The position numbers and the translations under genes are program-made. DNA of 64,000 nt from JAGWBF01 sp965116325. GTDB taxonomy: Bacteria > Chloroflexota > Dehalococcoidia > Lucifugimonadales > JAGWBF01. Shown piece after piece: positions 61,134 to 64,000 of the stretch (the first letter of the stretch is position 1; the number at the start of each line of letters is the position of its first letter). Below the pieces are notes generated by a model, which worked only from the letters and a program-made list of their open reading frames with translations, ran no database searches and was not told the origin of the DNA. The stretch is from contig OZ220675.1 of assembly GCA_965116325.1 (NCBI GenBank), forward strand, positions 1,612,001 through 1,676,000, in the 5' to 3' direction.

Positions 61134-61182
61134 TCTTAGCTGCTACCTCCATTTCTAGCAAAACATGGGCTTTGGAGCACAG

Positions 61183-61542
61183 CTAAGGGTCGTCTCCGTA
61201 GCTCGTTGGGTTGTTCCCCTCGATCCACGCCGGTGTGCCATCCTCGATGTTGAACAGGTTCTCCGGCGAGTAGCCCATGGATGCAGCCATCTCGCATGCC
61301 AGCCCGCTGCGGACGCCTGCCGCGCAGATGAAGAACAGCTTCTTGTCCGTGGGAAGCTCATCCATCCGTCCCAGCAGATCGTCGATGGGTATGTGCATGG
61401 CCCCGCTGGCATGGCCCGACACCCACTCATCATCCCGGCGGACATCTACGATGGACGCCTCTGCTCCGGCCGCCTCCACCATCTGCGCCGCTTCGTTGGA
61501 ATCCACCCTGTAAAAGGGTTCACCTGGCTCTTGTCTGGGCAT
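61183..61542 (-). CDS. Rhodanese-like domain protein
   Basis: A 119-residue single rhodanese domain. The active-site loop is CAAGVRSG with Cys73; IVDVRRDDEWVSGHASGAMHIP is the CH2A-type segment. It can accept or transfer a sulfane sulfur. Its place between mtnP and the kinase inside the SAM operon suggests a link to sulfur metabolism, but the partner is unknown. Confidence 0.88.
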   Translation of the reverse strand: MPRQEPGEPFYRVDSNEAAQMVEAAGAEASIVDVRRDDEWVSGHASGAMHIPIDDLLGRMDELPTDKKLFFICAAGVRSGLACEMAASMGYSPENLFNIEDGTPAWIEGNNPTSYGDDP

Positions 61543-61557
61543 CTCGGCCCTCCTTGT

Positions 61558-62410
61558 TCATAGATACTTCTCCACCAGGGGTTTCAGCCTCTCTTTCAGC
61601 TCCTGGGTAATCCTGTCCGGGGCGGTGATTATCGTGTCCTTCAGCGCCGATGCGCAGGGGCAGGTACGCCCCGGGGAAATGCGGTTCACAACACTCCTCA
61701 GGACCTGCTTGGAAACGGAGATGTTCTTCATCAGGTTGGCGACCACCATCTCGACGGTCACCACCTCGGTCGCCTCCCGCCAGCAGTCGTAGTCGGTGAC
61801 GCAGGCCAGGGTTGCGTAGCACATCTCCGCTTCCCGGGCCAGCTTGGCTTCGGGGAGGGCGGTCATGCCGATGATGTCCGCCCCCCAGGAGCGGTACACC
61901 GCGCACTCGGCCCTGGTGGAGAAGGCGGGCCCTTCCATCACGACCAGGGTGCCTCCAAGGTGGGCCGTAGCTCCTGCCTGGAGGGCGCATTCATGCAGTA
62001 TGCTTCCCAGCGCTGAGCAGAAGGGGTCTGCAAAGCCCACATGAGCAGCTATCCCGTCCTCGAAGAAGGTGTTGTTCCGCAGGCGGGTCCGGTCGATGAG
62101 CTGGTCGGGCACCACCAGGTCCATTGGGGCCAGCTCCTCCTTTAGGCTGCCCACTGCGCTGATGGAGATGAGCCACTCCACACCGATGCTCTTGAGGGCG
62201 TAGATGTTAGCCCGCACCGGAAGCTGGGTGGGATTGATGCGATGCCCCCGGCCATGGCGCGACAGGAAGGCGATCTGCCTCCCCTCCAGGGAACCTATCA
62301 TGATGCTGTCGCTGGTCTTGCCGTAGGGGGTGTCCACATCCAGCTCCTGGACGTTGGAAAGGCCCTCCATGTTGTACAGACCACTGCCTCCCATGATGCC
62401 GATCAAAGGT

Positions 62411-62418
<8 letters not shown>
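61558..62418 (-). CDS. mtnP: S-methyl-5'-thioadenosine phosphorylase
   Basis: A 286-residue purine nucleoside phosphorylase family enzyme that cleaves methylthioadenosine to adenine and methylthioribose-1-P. It has IGIMGGSGLY, FLSRHGRGHRINP, VVMEGPAFSTRAE and IIGMTALPEAKLAREAE, typical of MTAP. GTG 62418 is used: GGGAGG lies 5 bases upstream and it overlaps the mtnA stop by 8 bp. Confidence 0.93.
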
Positions 62419-63469
<1,051 letters not shown>

Positions 63470-63565
63470 TGCACCAGCCTTGGATTCTTGCGATCAACTT
63501 CCGTTCAAGGGAGGAGAGAGGGTACGGGTGAGGGCGATCATGCCAACTGCGGGTGGGTGTGGGGC

Positions 63566-63598
63566 CGAAAACGAAAAAGCTTCTCGTGAGAGAAGCTC
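63566..63598 (-). terminator. Riboswitch-controlled intrinsic terminator
   Basis: On the minus strand, a GAGCTTCTC / GAGAAGCT stem with a 4-base TCAC loop is followed by TTTTTCGTTTT. It lies 17 bases downstream of the S-box P1 helix and about 100 bp upstream of mtnA, the usual place for the expression platform. Confidence 0.9.
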
Positions 63599-63614
63599 AT
63601 AGATTTCTAAGGCC

Positions 63615-63744
63615 ACCCTCATCTTTCCCCGACCATTCGGGGCCGGAATTAGCACCGTGTCGCACTACGTTAAGGATTGGTGCGCAGTGTCGAACCGGTT
63701 GCTCGGCTTCGCAGGGCCGTTCCCTCAGCCATTCTGGATAAGGT
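63615..63744 (-). promoter_or_regulatory. SAM-I (S-box) riboswitch
   Basis: Read on the minus strand, the conserved S-box core is plain: CTGAGGGA...GGCCC, then GAAGCC, GCAACC, and later GGTGCTAATTCC, ending GAAAGATGAGGGT. P1 pairs ACCTTATC (63744-63737) with GATGAGGGT (63623-63615). SAM binding should stabilise P1 and let the downstream terminator form, turning the operon off when SAM is high. Control thus covers mtnA through metK and probably the two hexose-phosphate genes. Confidence 0.95.
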
Positions 63745-63800
63745 AGGTCTACTTATTCGATTGTTTTTCGGCGCAACCGCATCGGTCAGGCCGAGATTTC

Positions 63801-63829
63801 ATACTACAGGCAATCGCATATGGTGTCAA
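63801..63829 (-). promoter_or_regulatory. Promoter of the SAM/MTA operon
   Basis: On the minus strand, TTGACA (63829-63824), 17 bases, TAGTAT (63806-63801). Transcription would start about 50 nt before the riboswitch. Confidence 0.8.
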
Positions 63830-63982
63830 CCGAAGGGCCGCGGTGAGCCGCTGCCGGCCCGCCCCTCCTCATCTTTTCTTGTGGATTAGATTGGCATAGT
63901 CGTGTACCATCGCTCCGGCATTTCAGCACCAGCCCGGAAATGTCCGAGAGGCGCCAGTTGCTGAGACGGAAAGGAACAACGA

Positions 63983-64000
63983 TTGAGATTTCTCACCGCT
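63983..64000 (+). CDS. Possible start of a gene cut by the window end
   Basis: TTG at 63983 begins an open frame (L/M-R-F-L-T-A) with AGGA 7 bases upstream. Only six codons are visible, so nothing can be said about function. The 150 bp before it, back to the operon promoter, show no other gene. Confidence 0.3.

Overview
This window looks like chromosomal DNA from an uncultured, GC-rich bacterium. Chloroflexota, of a Dehalococcoidia or SAR202-like type, is my best inference. It rests on the gene content (several ACMSD-like amidohydrolases, an LLM flavin oxidoreductase, a DUF1501 protein, stand-alone enoyl-CoA hydratase and biotin carboxylase), on zinc-type ribosomal proteins and on frequent GTG/TTG starts. 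A 16S rRNA or marker-gene tree would settle it. Many intergenic regions carry clear sigma-70-type promoters (TTGAC-like and TATAAT-like hexamers, 17-18 bp apart). I used these to reject several over-long N-termini.

Layout. 1-9700 is a catabolic and accessory region: three amidohydrolases (the first cut by the window edge, the next two tandem paralogues), an MFS exporter, gamma-glutamyltransferase, a TPP-enzyme half-protein, an LLM oxidoreductase, RidA, a small membrane protein and a VOC protein. 9707-15247 is housekeeping on the minus strand: accC, then ybeY-dnaX-ybaB-recR-recO. 15250-19200 has a tiny Cys/His protein, a putative HExxH metallopeptidase and a second EF-G. 19374-20921 is a visibly AT-richer two-gene island (DUF262 protein plus HEPN protein) with its own promoter, the best candidate here for a defence or toxin-like system. 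21402-24847 is a MoxR-like ATPase and VWA pair. 24976-33300 holds htpX, an epimerase, trxB, a TauE/SafE permease, a DUF1501 protein, an enoyl-CoA hydratase, pstB-phoU behind a Pho-box-like repeat, and one hypothetical gene.

33500-54950 is one long ribosomal cluster joining str, S10, spc, alpha and L13/S9 segments (rpsL to rpsI) without tuf. It also carries secY, adk, map, infA, rpoA and truA. Three products have unusual disordered additions: S17 has a long C-terminal tail built from eleven 45-bp repeats, L5 has an N-terminal extension of about 87 residues, and RpoA has an acidic C-terminal tail.

54982-63469 is a minus-strand operon read as mtnA-mtnP-rhodanese-PfkB kinase-ahcY-metK-phosphoglucomutase-SIS isomerase. 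Upstream lie a strong promoter, a SAM-I (S-box) riboswitch and an intrinsic terminator (63566-63829). Together the genes make SAM, recycle S-adenosylhomocysteine and salvage methylthioadenosine, with SAM feeding back through the leader RNA. The last bases hold what may be the start of a plus-strand gene.
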